Assembly (NCBI GenBank): GCA_038062615.1
Contig: JBBTWV010000011.1
Location: 1-7,814 of the forward strand
Direction: 5' to 3'
Length of the DNA stretch: 7,814 nucleotides
Origin: JBBTWV01 sp038062615
Lineage (GTDB): Bacteria; Patescibacteriota; Gracilibacteria; UBA1369; UM-FILTER-53-11
Shown: positions 1 to 6,114 of the stretch, piece after piece
How the letters are laid out: every line of letters begins with the position of its first letter
How positions within the stretch are numbered: the first letter of the stretch is position 1
Translations under genes and position numbers: made by a program
The notes under the pieces: generated by a model
What the model was told of the DNA's origin: nothing
Seen by the model: the letters and a program-made list of their open reading frames with translations, nothing else
The model's database searches: none

Positions 1-90
1 ACTGTTCTACCTAAGAAATTTCAAGTAGCCAGCCTCCAGTTAATGCAACAGTGCCTAATTGAAATACTTGATCTGCAAGCCAAAAAATGA
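1..90 (+). CDS. possible C-terminal tail of an upstream gene (partial)
   Basis: Reading from base 1, this frame stays open for 29 codons and ends in TGA at 88-90. The other two plus-strand frames hit stops within the first 30 bases. The peptide ends in a helix-like stretch (ASLQLMQQCLIEILDLQAKK). I do not recognise it, and 29 open codons can occur by chance. If real, its stop codon lies directly against the -10 box of the next promoter. Confidence 0.3.
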   Translation, partial: TVLPKKFQVASLQLMQQCLIEILDLQAKK

Positions 91-96
91 TATACT
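68..96 (+). promoter_or_regulatory. sigma70-type promoter of the toxin-antitoxin module
   Basis: The -35 box TTGATC (68-73) and the -10 box TATACT (91-96) are separated by exactly 17 bases. A TG at 88-89 makes this an extended -10. Transcription would start near 103, giving a leader of about 20 bases before the ATG at 124. The short inverted repeat CTTG-N5-CAAG (67-79) overlaps the -35 box. It could be an operator for autoregulation, but it is too short to be sure. Confidence 0.6.
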
Positions 97-123
97 CTCA
101 CATTAACCCTTGTTATAAAAGGC

Positions 124-420
124 ATGAGCAACTATCCTAAAAAAGGAATGACTTCCTCTACATTACCTCCGGCTGGCGACATCTCTACGACTGTTATGCA
201 TGGCGGTATGTTTTCTGTCTCAGGTCCGAAGCCTCAGGCAGCAACTACATATGCTGTTACCGTTCAGTTTAGTAATAAAGAAGATGCCTTTGAATTTGTT
301 GAAGATTTAAAGATGCTTCAAGATCCAGAGGCAAAAGCGTCTTTTGTACAGGCCGATAAAGAGAGCCGGGAGGGTAAGGCAAAACCTATGGATGAACTTT
401 ATAAAAAGTATGGAGTTTAA
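124..420 (+). CDS. putative antitoxin of a RelE/ParE-type toxin-antitoxin module
   Basis: A 98-residue protein of no family I can name. The antitoxin call rests on position: it directly precedes and overlaps a RelE/ParE-like toxin gene by 11 bases and has its own promoter just upstream. The N-terminal half (residues 1-40) is rich in Ser, Thr, Pro and Gly and looks disordered. Residues 42-70 are more ordered (strand-like TYAVTVQF, then a helix FEFVEDLKML). The charged C-terminal end, ADKESREGKAKPMDELYKKY, resembles the toxin-binding tails of Phd/YefM-type antitoxins, which often show an acidic helix, Gly-Lys and then Asp/Glu-Glu-Leu. No helix-turn-helix or ribbon-helix-helix is obvious. No Shine-Dalgarno has usable spacing before ATG 124. 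A later in-frame ATG at 148 is directly preceded by AAAAGGA, which is too close to act as one. The base composition is more AT-rich than in the downstream genes, which hints at separate acquisition. Confidence 0.6.
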   Translation: MSNYPKKGMTSSTLPPAGDISTTVMHGGMFSVSGPKPQAATTYAVTVQFSNKEDAFEFVEDLKMLQDPEAKASFVQADKESREGKAKPMDELYKKYGV

Positions 421-679
421 ATTTACGTTTCTTCCAGAGTTCTTAAGGTGCCTTGAAAAGCTTCCAAAAAGGAATCAAAAACAAGTGATAAAAAAGATTA
501 AAATGGTCCAGCAAATGCCTGCGGCTAATATTTTTCAACATATTAAACCACTTGTTGTACCTATTGATCTAAAAACACACCGGTTGCGCGTAGGTGAGTA
601 TCGGATTTTTATAAGAAGAAACGGAGCTATCTTGGAGTTTCAAAATATTGACATTCGAAAAAACGCTTACAGAAAATAA
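410..679 (+). CDS. RelE/ParE superfamily toxin
   Basis: An 89-residue protein with the typical length and order of a RelE/ParE fold: an N-terminal strand (MEFKFTFLPEF), two basic helices (about residues 9-40, KLPKRNQKQVIKKIKMV), then RLRVGEYRIFIRR and a C-terminal strand with IDIRKNAYRK. The R-x-R-V-G-x-Y-R-I block and the closing R+NAYR match the family signature of ribosome-dependent mRNA interferases (RelE, HigB, YoeB-like). The sequence does not say whether it cuts mRNA or targets gyrase as ParE does. I chose ATG 410 because the family normally begins one or two residues before this first strand. It overlaps the antitoxin stop by 11 bases, which suggests translational coupling. Upstream in-frame starts at 392 and 344 would add an extension lying inside the antitoxin gene. 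The AT-rich composition continues here: 20 G/C of 60 at 481-540, against 32 of 60 at 2221-2280. Confidence 0.85.
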   Translation: MEFKFTFLPEFLRCLEKLPKRNQKQVIKKIKMVQQMPAANIFQHIKPLVVPIDLKTHRLRVGEYRIFIRRNGAILEFQNIDIRKNAYRK

Positions 680-768
680 TTGCCGACACACGGTACTCCG
701 GATTGAATGAAAAGTATCCAAATCAGGAATTCACAATCCAGTCCCTGTACCCCGCGCCCAAAACGCTC

Positions 769-774
769 TATAAT
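769..774 (+). promoter_or_regulatory. -10 box of the PBP gene promoter (leaderless geometry)
   Basis: A perfect TATAAT lies 8 bases before the ATG at 783. Transcription normally begins about 7 bases after the -10 box, so the mRNA would start at or within a base or two of the start codon. The -35 is poor: the bases 17 upstream read TGTACC (746-751). There is no Shine-Dalgarno. The rest of the 680-768 gap shows no gene and no convincing terminator. Confidence 0.6.
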
Positions 775-782
775 ACCCCCGC

Positions 783-3572
783 ATGCAACTGGGCAAGCAT
801 ATTCCTGAACAACTGAAACAGCGTATTCGCGCTGCTCTTCCGCAAAAACACGAGCCGTTTTTAAAACGGGTGGTTATGTGGACTTTTCTGGGTGCCATAG
901 CCGCTTTTTTGGCGGGGCTTTTTATTTTTACGCTCGCGATTGTTGTCCTTTCTATTGGCCTGCCCGATGTGCGGGATTTTGATAAGCTCGCGGGCATTGA
1001 GTCCACCGTTATTTATGATCGCGACGGGGGAACGCTTTACACCATTCATGGCGAAGAAAATCGCAAGTACGTGCCGTTTGACCAGATCTCTCCCCTACTG
1101 CGGAATGCCACTATCTCTATTGAAGACGACGAGTTCTATAGCCACAGCGGATTTGATATTCCCGGTATTACTGCCGGTTTTTTGCATGAAATTTTTGGGA
1201 TCGGACGGCGCCGCGGTGGCTCTACCATCACCCAGCAGTTGGCCAAAAATGCCTTCCTATCTTCACAACGAAGCTATTTGAGAAAGTTAAAAGAACTCAT
1301 TTTAGCTATTCGGTTGGAGCGGGCCTACGATAAAAATAAAATTCTTGAGCTCTATTTAAATCGAATTCCGTATGGCAACAATGCGTACGGTGCTGAGATG
1401 GCATCCAAGGTGTATTTTGGAAAATCCGCCAAAGATCTTACCTTGGCAGAGAGTGTGATTTTGGCTTCCCTCCCACAAGCACCGACCTATTATTCGCCTT
1501 ACGGACCGAATGCTTACTCTAAATTAGAACGAGAATTTGATCCTGCGTTGCTCAAAAATAATATGCCAAAAACAGTTTTGGATTTACGCACGGAGGACTA
1601 CACCACGGGGCTTATTGGTAAGGATATCGAGCTTTCACCAGCGGACCGAATCTATGTCCCCGGGAGGACGGACTTGGTGCTCAGGCGCATGACGGACCTC
1701 AATTTTATTACTGAGGAAGAACGCAAAGCTACCATCGCAGAACTTCAACACACAGACTTTAAAAAATACGGTGAGAGGTTCCGTGCCGCGCATTTTATTT
1801 TCTATGTGAGATCGCTATTGGAACAGCAGTTTGGCAAAGATGTGGTGGCTCAAGGTGGCTTGCACGTCTACACCACGCTTGATCCAAAACTCCAAGAGAC
1901 GGCAGAGACTTTGGTCTCTGAGCAGATTAAAAAAGATAAAGATTCGCGCGGGGTTTCTTCGGCAGCGCTCTTTTCTATGGATACCAAGACGGGAGAAATT
2001 TTGGCGATGGTAGGGTCACCAGACTACTTTGATACTGCCGGACATGGCAGTGTGAATCATGTTTTTGCTAAGCGCCAACCCGGGTCTTCATTTAAACCGA
2101 TTGTGTACGCCAAGGCATTTTTGAATCGCTATGCGCCGGCTACGGTTATCTATGACACCCCAACTAATTTTGGAAGCAATTATATTCCGCAAAATTTTGA
2201 AGGGCAGTTCCACGGCCCGATGAGTATTCGCAAGGCGCTGGGCCAGTCGCGAAACATTCCGGCGCTGAAGGCTTATTTTATGGCCGGCCAGCAAGAAGAA
2301 ATTGTGAACCTCGCCACTAAATTGGGCATTACCACGCTGGATCCTAAAGGGAATTATGGGCCACCGCTGGCCATTGGCGCTGGAAACGTGCGCCTGGTGG
2401 ATATGGTGCAAGCGTTCTCGGCGTTTGCTAATAATGGGATAAAGCGCGACTTCCACACCATTCTTAAAGTGGTGGATCGTGAAGATACGGTGCTGTATGA
2501 ACGCAAGCCTGAGGACAATAAAAATGAAGAAGTGCTGGATCCACAAGTGGCTTACTTAATAAACAGCGTGCTTTCGGATAAGTCGGTGTACTTAGGAGCA
2601 AACCTTAATGTTCCGGGTCACACGACAGCTGCTAAAACGGGGACCAGCAACAAAGAACTTTCACCGGTAAAAATTCTTCCCGGCGATCTTTGGACTATTG
2701 GCTACTCTCCTTCCGTGATCACAGGCGTCTGGGCGGGTAATAGTGACGGCAGTGCCACCAAGGTAAATGCTGATGGTTACACCGTCGCGGCACCGATCTG
2801 GTCAAAATTCATGACTGCCGCCCTCAAAGAAAAACCTGACGAGTCCTTCCCGGTGCCGCCTGGCATTAAATGGATCACCGTGAGCAAGGCGTCGGGCAAA
2901 TTGCCAAGCGCGGATACTCCTAAGAATGAAGTGATTTCGGAGGTTTTTGCGAGCTTCTCGGTGCCAACGGAAAGCGACGACATCTACAAACAGCTGGAGG
3001 TGAACACGGAGGATAATCTTTTGCCGAACGCCTACACTCCCAAAGATTTTGTAAAAAAACGCCTCTTCATGAATCATCATGACCCTATTAGCGACTTCCC
3101 ACGGTGGGCTATTGGCATTCGTGACTGGGTAAAAAATGTTCGGTCAAAAAATGCTTCGTACCCGGATTTTCCTCCAACGGAAGAGTCGAAGATGTTCACT
3201 GCCGAGACGGCCAAAAAGCAGCCAACGATTCAGATCACCTACCCTTCCACGTTTTCTACGATTTCTGATACCAGTGTGCGTGTGACGGTTTCGGTAAATG
3301 CGCCGCATGGCATTGATCGCGTCGTATTTATTTTGGATGATCGCCGCACGCCAAACTCCATCCAGAAAAAAGCGCCGTACATGGGCGTGATCAAGTTCAA
3401 TAAAAACACCAAAGAGGGCAAGCACATTATTACCGCTAAGGTATACGATAAACTTGGCTATACCGCTGAGGCAAAGATAGAGATCCAGTATCAAAAACCA
3501 GCTGAACCTTTGCCTGATGCACCGCCGGAGGACACCACGATACCGGCTGACGAAACTGCGCCCTCGCCTTGA
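783..3572 (+). CDS. class A penicillin-binding protein (transglycosylase/transpeptidase, PBP1A-type)
   Basis: A 929-residue bifunctional peptidoglycan synthase that polymerises lipid II and cross-links the glycan strands outside the membrane. A short basic cytoplasmic head is followed by one transmembrane helix (about 32-59). The GT51 transglycosylase (about 75-240) has EDDEFYSH at 114-121 with catalytic Glu114, GGSTITQQLAKN at 145-156, the RKLKELILAIRLE block at 167-179 and LYLNRIPYGNNAYG at 190-203. The transpeptidase domain (about 355-680) keeps all three penicillin-binding motifs: SSFK with nucleophile Ser435 and Lys438, SRN at 489-491, and KTGT at 618-621. So both activities should be intact. 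Residues about 814-903 form a strand-rich, Ig-like domain, followed by a Pro/Asp/Glu-rich tail. Such additions occur in PBPs of Gram-positives and candidate phyla and may bind wall or partner proteins. ATG 783 fits the promoter just upstream. The gene appears to be transcribed alone, with an 81-base gap to the next gene. Confidence 0.96.
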   Translation: MQLGKHIPEQLKQRIRAALPQKHEPFLKRVVMWTFLGAIAAFLAGLFIFTLAIVVLSIGLPDVRDFDKLAGIESTVIYDRDGGTLYTIHGEENRKYVPFDQISPLLRNATISIEDDEFYSHSGFDIPGITAGFLHEIFGIGRRRGGSTITQQLAKNAFLSSQRSYLRKLKELILAIRLERAYDKNKILELYLNRIPYGNNAYGAEMASKVYFGKSAKDLTLAESVILASLPQAPTYYSPYGPNAYSKLEREFDPALLKNNMPKTVLDLRTEDYTTGLIGKDIELSPADRIYVPGRTDLVLRRMTDLNFITEEERKATIAELQHTDFKKYGERFRAAHFIFYVRSLLEQQFGKDVVAQGGLHVYTTLDPKLQETAETLVSEQIKKDKDSRGVSSAALFSMDTKTGEILAMVGSPDYFDTAGHGSVNHVFAKRQPGSSFKPIVYAKAFLNRYAPATVIYDTPTNFGSNYIPQNFEGQFHGPMSIRKALGQSRNIPALKAYFMAGQQEEIVNLATKLGITTLDPKGNYGPPLAIGAGNVRLVDMVQAFSAFANNGIKRDFHTILKVVDREDTVLYERKPEDNKNEEVLDPQVAYLINSVLSDKSVYLGANLNVPGHTTAAKTGTSNKELSPVKILPGDLWTIGYSPSVITGVWAGNSDGSATKVNADGYTVAAPIWSKFMTAALKEKPDESFPVPPGIKWITVSKASGKLPSADTPKNEVISEVFASFSVPTESDDIYKQLEVNTEDNLLPNAYTPKDFVKKRLFMNHHDPISDFPRWAIGIRDWVKNVRSKNASYPDFPPTEESKMFTAETAKKQPTIQITYPSTFSTISDTSVRVTVSVNAPHGIDRVVFILDDRRTPNSIQKKAPYMGVIKFNKNTKEGKHIITAKVYDKLGYTAEAKIEIQYQKPAEPLPDAPPEDTTIPADETAPSP

Positions 3573-3630
3573 AGTCTGAACATCACACCAGCCGCGGTTG
3601 TATTGGCCAAGCGTGCCTCGACGGCTCGCC

Positions 3631-3639
3631 TGTTATGCT
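3631..3639 (+). promoter_or_regulatory. extended -10 promoter of the exported six-cysteine protein
   Basis: TGT followed by TATGCT (3634-3639) forms an extended -10, 14 bases before the ATG at 3654. The expected transcript start leaves a leader of about 7 bases, too short for a Shine-Dalgarno, and none is seen. No good -35 lies at 16-18 bases upstream. An 8-base perfect palindrome, TTGGCCAA (3603-3610), sits a little upstream and might be an operator, but that is a guess. Confidence 0.45.
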
Positions 3640-3653
3640 ATCATGAAGCCGTT

Positions 3654-4235
3654 ATGAAGCTCAAGAAAGCGCTTATCATCTTTGCCATCCTTACTTTTTT
3701 TGTTGGGAATGTTGCTGTTTTTGCCGCAACCAAACCGACCCAAGAAGAGTACGAAGCGGCTGCATCCATCGCCTCCGACGGCATCATCTGCCCAGAGAAT
3801 TTTGAAGAAGAAGTTCCCGAACAGTGGAAAATTTTAGAGTACGAGTTCCTCAAAAAACCAACGCAACGAATTACCCAAGCTTGCATGGATGGTTCCGGGG
3901 CATTTTTATTGAGAGAAGAGCAAACGCCAAATGGGAAAATCGTAAAAGCCGGTATGTTTTTATTCGGAGGAAATTATAAATACCTTGAACGGCGCCAGCA
4001 TGTATCGGACGTATATTGTGAACTTATTACCGAACCCGACGAAAACAGTCTTTTTCACGTGAAATATCGCTGCTACAACCCAACCGTTGGCTCCGGCACC
4101 ACGCCCGGAAAGGAGTATTCTTTCAGCATACGCAGTGGCAAAACCTACTTTCGGACTTGCACCGTAACGTTTGATGACGGCGTGAAATTTTCTTGCGGAA
4201 GCTGGAAACTGTTAAAAGCTTCGCGTCTAAAATAA
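3654..4235 (+). CDS. exported protein of unknown function with six cysteines
   Basis: A 193-residue protein I do not recognise. It begins with a clear Sec signal peptide: basic MKLKK, a hydrophobic core at 6-22, and a signal peptidase I site after VFA (24) with Ala at 25. There is no lipobox cysteine. The mature part has exactly six cysteines (46, 77, 122, 140, 169, 181), enough for three disulfides in an extracellular fold. It alternates short strands with Gly/Asn turns and has no transmembrane segment. I chose ATG 3654 because it places the signal peptide at the N-terminus and follows an extended -10 box. The longer frame from TTG 3603 would put 17 unrelated residues in front of the signal peptide. 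The gene stands alone between the PBP gene and a minus-strand tRNA. A wall or surface role would fit but is only inference. Confidence 0.8.
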   Translation: MKLKKALIIFAILTFFVGNVAVFAATKPTQEEYEAAASIASDGIICPENFEEEVPEQWKILEYEFLKKPTQRITQACMDGSGAFLLREEQTPNGKIVKAGMFLFGGNYKYLERRQHVSDVYCELITEPDENSLFHVKYRCYNPTVGSGTTPGKEYSFSIRSGKTYFRTCTVTFDDGVKFSCGSWKLLKASRLK

Positions 4236-4270
4236 ACCGTTCGCTTCCGAACCAGCCCTCAATTGATAAA

Positions 4271-4358
4271 GGGCAACTTCATTTATGCTCTTGTACATCC
4301 TGCTCACTTTCATGACAGTGAGCGTTCACAGCATGTACAAGGCGTAAATTTGTTGCCT
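4271..4358 (+). repeat. long imperfect palindrome (hairpin or cruciform) between an exported-protein gene and tRNA-Pro
   Basis: Four nested arms pair in register: GGGCAAC (4271-4277) with GTTGCCT (4352-4358, one G-T pair); ATTTATGC (4281-4288) with GCGTAAAT (4342-4349, one G-T pair); CTTGTACAT (4290-4298) with ATGTACAAG (4333-4341); and GCTCACT (4302-4308) with AGTGAGC (4317-4323). The loop is 8 bases. This gives about 31 pairs over 88 bases, broken by small internal loops. Neither side has a proper T run, so it is not a textbook intrinsic terminator. It lies where the plus-strand gene and the minus-strand tRNA converge, and its right arm ends one base from the tRNA CCA. It may be a bidirectional termination or RNA-stabilising element, a REP/MITE-like repeat, or a small structured RNA. 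Confidence 0.7.
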
Positions 4359-4359
4359 G

Positions 4360-4434
4360 TGGTCGGGGTGCTGGGAATTGAACCCAGTCTACAAGACCCC
4401 CAGCCTTGTGTACTAACCGGTATACTACACCCCG
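4360..4434 (-). tRNA. tRNA-Pro (anticodon GGG), CCA encoded
   Basis: The minus strand folds into a complete cloverleaf. The acceptor CGGGGTG/CACCCCG has 7 pairs. The D arm is GTAT/GTAC with loop ACCGGTTA. The anticodon arm is CAAGG/TCTTG with loop CTGGGGG. The variable loop has 4 bases. The T arm is CTGGG/CCCAG with loop TTCAATT. The anticodon GGG (bases 4399-4401 of the window) reads CCC, and CCU by wobble. Bacterial tRNA-Pro identity features are present: a C1-G72 first pair, A73 discriminator and G37 next to the anticodon. The 3' CCA is encoded (4360-4362). It stands alone, not in a tRNA cluster. I see no convincing promoter. A weak TATATC on the minus strand (4455-4460) is the best candidate and would give a leader of roughly a dozen bases. 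Confidence 0.96.
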
Positions 4435-4505
4435 TTGATTTCATATGGACAGCCGATATAGTCTTGTCCGAGGGCCAGAAAAAAGCAATAGAAGACTGAG
4501 GATGT

Positions 4506-4513
4506 GATAAACT
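4506..4513 (+). promoter_or_regulatory. -10 region of the pseudouridine synthase operon
   Basis: GATAAACT (TAAACT at 4508-4513) is identical to the octamer before the DUF3048 gene. It lies 6 bases before a GTG at 4520, which is in frame with the pseudouridine synthase. No good -35 is visible at the right distance (GCAATA at 17 bases). The promoter would drive the synthase and the overlapping deacetylase gene. Confidence 0.45.
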
Positions 4514-4531
4514 CGGCAGGTGAAAACAGAC

Positions 4532-5194
4532 ATGCCCATTATTTATGAAGACGACTTTCTTTTGGCTATAAATAAGCCTGCGCGTCTGGCAAGCGTTCCT
4601 GGAAAAGAGATTCCGCTGCACCAAACGGCGCTTGGACTGGCACAGGCAGCGTGTGCCGAACAAGGCTTCACACCTTACCTTTTGCATCGCCTGGACATGG
4701 AAACTTCCGGTGTTTTGCTCTTTGGAAAACATGAGCGCGACCGGCAAGCGCTCACCGCCATTCTTGGGAATCGCCAGACAAAAAAAACATACATGGCCTT
4801 GGTACGCGGCGCTCCGCACGGAAAAGTTATTTCCACCAAGCTGCGTGCACGTAGCACGGGCGAGCTTATTTCGGCTGAGACCACCTACCGAGTGCTTCAG
4901 ATATTCCACGCACCACATCCTCTTTGCGCCCTTGTAGAAGCCAACATCTCAACTGGCCGCAAGCATCAGATCCGCCAGCATTTTGCCAAAATCAGCCATC
5001 CGGTCATTATGGATAGCCGGTATGGAGACTTCCATTTTAACCGTAAATTCAGAATTCACTACCGCATTGGCCGGCAGTTTTTACACGCCGCCGAAATCAG
5101 TTTCATGCATCCTCTCCTTCAAAAACAAATTAAAATTCAGGCTCCACTGCCTCGTGATTTACAAAGTGTTTTAAAAAGGCTAAGTTCCCGATGA
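4532..5194 (+). CDS. RluA-family RNA pseudouridine synthase
   Basis: A 220-residue enzyme that isomerises uridine to pseudouridine in rRNA or tRNA. Numbered from ATG 4532, the family motifs are HRLDMETSG (52-60) with catalytic Asp55; KKTYMALV (84-91), whose Tyr contacts the target base; STGRKHQIRQH (140-150); and HPVIMDSRYGD (156-166). FLHA at 183-186 closes the fold. There is no N-terminal S4 domain, so it resembles the short RluA/TruC-like members rather than RluC/RluD. The target cannot be read from sequence. Start: ATG 4532 begins MPIIYEDDFLL, as relatives do, and has AGGTGA (4518-4523) 8 bases ahead. An in-frame GTG at 4520 would add four residues and sits 6 bases after a -10 box, so a leaderless start there is a real alternative. 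The stop overlaps the next ATG. Confidence 0.93.
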   Translation: MPIIYEDDFLLAINKPARLASVPGKEIPLHQTALGLAQAACAEQGFTPYLLHRLDMETSGVLLFGKHERDRQALTAILGNRQTKKTYMALVRGAPHGKVISTKLRARSTGELISAETTYRVLQIFHAPHPLCALVEANISTGRKHQIRQHFAKISHPVIMDSRYGDFHFNRKFRIHYRIGRQFLHAAEISFMHPLLQKQIKIQAPLPRDLQSVLKRLSSR

Positions 5195-6075
5195 TGAAGG
5201 TGCGAATATTTTTTGCTTTTGTTCTTGCCGGCGCCTCTGTGGCGCTTTTAGCCTTCGCCCTCAGCCAAGCACCGCAAGAAATCGCCGTAGCGCTTCCGCT
5301 CGCCACAAATGCCACTTCTCTGGCACTCCCGCCGCTTCCCGAGCCTGCCGGGCAAGCACCCGCCATACAAGCCAAAGCCATCTGGGTCCCCATTTTGGTG
5401 TATCACCACATCGGCAAAGCACCCGAGAATAAAACCAGCGCCTATAAAAGTTTTTTTATTGAATCCGCGTGGTTTGAAAAACATCTGCAATATCTGCAGG
5501 AAAATGGTTTTACCACAATCCATTTTTCAGACGTAGCCGATTATTTTGAAAGCGGGCAACCACTTCCTCCTCGCCCGGTGATCGTTAGTTTTGATGATGG
5601 CTGGACAAACTTTTACGCGAACGCCTTCCCAATTCTCAAAAAATACAACATGACGGCCACGTCTTTTGTGATTTCCAATTTAGTGGGCCACAGCTTGCAC
5701 ATGAGCTGGGACCAAATTAAGGAGTTGCGCGATAGCGGCATGGAAATTGGCTCGCATACGCTGTGGCACCCTTACCTCACCAAGTCCAAGAAGGCAAAAG
5801 CGGAAATTGAGGATTCTAAAAAGAAGCTAGAGGAAGAGCTTGGCATCCCCATCACCACGTTTGCCTATCCTTTTGGTGATTACAATGAGCAGATCGAAAA
5901 AATGGTGGCAGATGCCGGATACACGACCGCACGGTTGTTCTCTACCGGCAACGGAATCTCGCAGGAAAATATTTTTCGTATTCCAGTGGTGCGCGTCTAC
6001 GCCAACGTAAGCTTGGAGCGCTGGAAAAAGCAGCTCTACCCGGACGAAAAGTGGATACAGGAAAACAGTCAATGA
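5191..6075 (+). CDS. exported polysaccharide deacetylase (NodB domain, carbohydrate esterase 4-like)
   Basis: A 294-residue enzyme expected to remove N-acetyl groups from an extracellular amino-sugar polymer such as peptidoglycan or poly-N-acetylglucosamine. An N-terminal hydrophobic segment (about 6-24) is a signal peptide or membrane anchor, followed by an Ala/Pro/Leu-rich linker to about residue 62. The domain starts at VPILVYHHIG. CE4 motifs are present: SFDDGW (133-138) with the catalytic base and metal Asp at 135-136; SHTLWH (188-193) supplying metal ligands His189 and His193; and AYPFGDY (225-231). The YHHIG start and order resemble PgaB/IcaB-type deacetylases, but the natural substrate is not decided by sequence. 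ATG 5191 overlaps the stop of the pseudouridine synthase by four bases (ATGA). ATG 5194 (TGATG) is equally possible. AAAAAGG (5173-5179) may act as a distant ribosome site. The overlap implies one operon with translational coupling. Confidence 0.93.
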   Translation: MMKVRIFFAFVLAGASVALLAFALSQAPQEIAVALPLATNATSLALPPLPEPAGQAPAIQAKAIWVPILVYHHIGKAPENKTSAYKSFFIESAWFEKHLQYLQENGFTTIHFSDVADYFESGQPLPPRPVIVSFDDGWTNFYANAFPILKKYNMTATSFVISNLVGHSLHMSWDQIKELRDSGMEIGSHTLWHPYLTKSKKAKAEIEDSKKKLEEELGIPITTFAYPFGDYNEQIEKMVADAGYTTARLFSTGNGISQENIFRIPVVRVYANVSLERWKKQLYPDEKWIQENSQ

Positions 6076-6081
6076 TAGCAC

Positions 6082-6114
6082 AAAAAATAGATTGCTTCGC
6101 CTGTGGCTCGCAAT
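6082..6114 (-). terminator. intrinsic terminator of efp, built on a REP-like palindrome
   Basis: Read on the minus strand just after the efp stop, ATTGC-GA-GCC-ACA-GGC-GAA-GCAAT forms a stem with a purine internal loop and a 3-base loop. CTA and then six T (6087-6082) follow, so termination would act on efp. On the plus strand no T run follows, so the deacetylase mRNA would only gain a 3' hairpin. The flanks, GTCATTGCGAGC on one side and GAAGCAATC on the other, resemble a dispersed palindrome I recall from many unrelated bacterial genomes. That resemblance is from memory. Confidence 0.55.

Noticed and set aside
388..405. The antitoxin candidate contains MDELYK, the C-terminal end of green fluorescent protein.
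   Set aside because: The match is only six common residues followed by KYGV. No other part resembles GFP, and the surroundings are natural sequence. It is coincidence, not a vector remnant.
680..768. GGATTG (700-705) and CAATCC (734-739) as a hairpin after the toxin gene.
   Set aside because: Six pairs across a 28-base loop without a T run do not make a terminator.
2088..2546. A 152-codon minus-strand open frame inside the PBP gene.
   Set aside because: It lies antisense to the transpeptidase domain, which has all its motifs. The product shows no domain and is a shadow of the real gene.
3573..3630. A terminator after the PBP gene.
   Set aside because: CAGCCGCGGTTG (3589-3600) is self-complementary but has no loop and no T run. 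Nothing here looks like an intrinsic terminator.
3603..3653. A longer N-terminus for the exported protein starting at TTG 3603.
   Set aside because: It would put 17 unrelated residues before a clean signal peptide and lies over the likely promoter.
4239..4274. Small hairpins GTTCG-CTTC-CGAAC (4239-4252) and GCCCT-N10-AGGGC (4255-4274) after the exported-protein gene.
   Set aside because: The stems are only five pairs with no T run. The second would also compete with the longer palindrome for GGGC. They are not strong enough to call.
4263..4499. A 78-codon plus-strand open frame.
   Set aside because: It runs through the palindrome and antisense to the tRNA, and its peptide resembles no protein.
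4310..4918. A 202-codon minus-strand open frame.
   Set aside because: It overlaps the tRNA and lies antisense to the motif-bearing part of the pseudouridine synthase gene. It has no family features.
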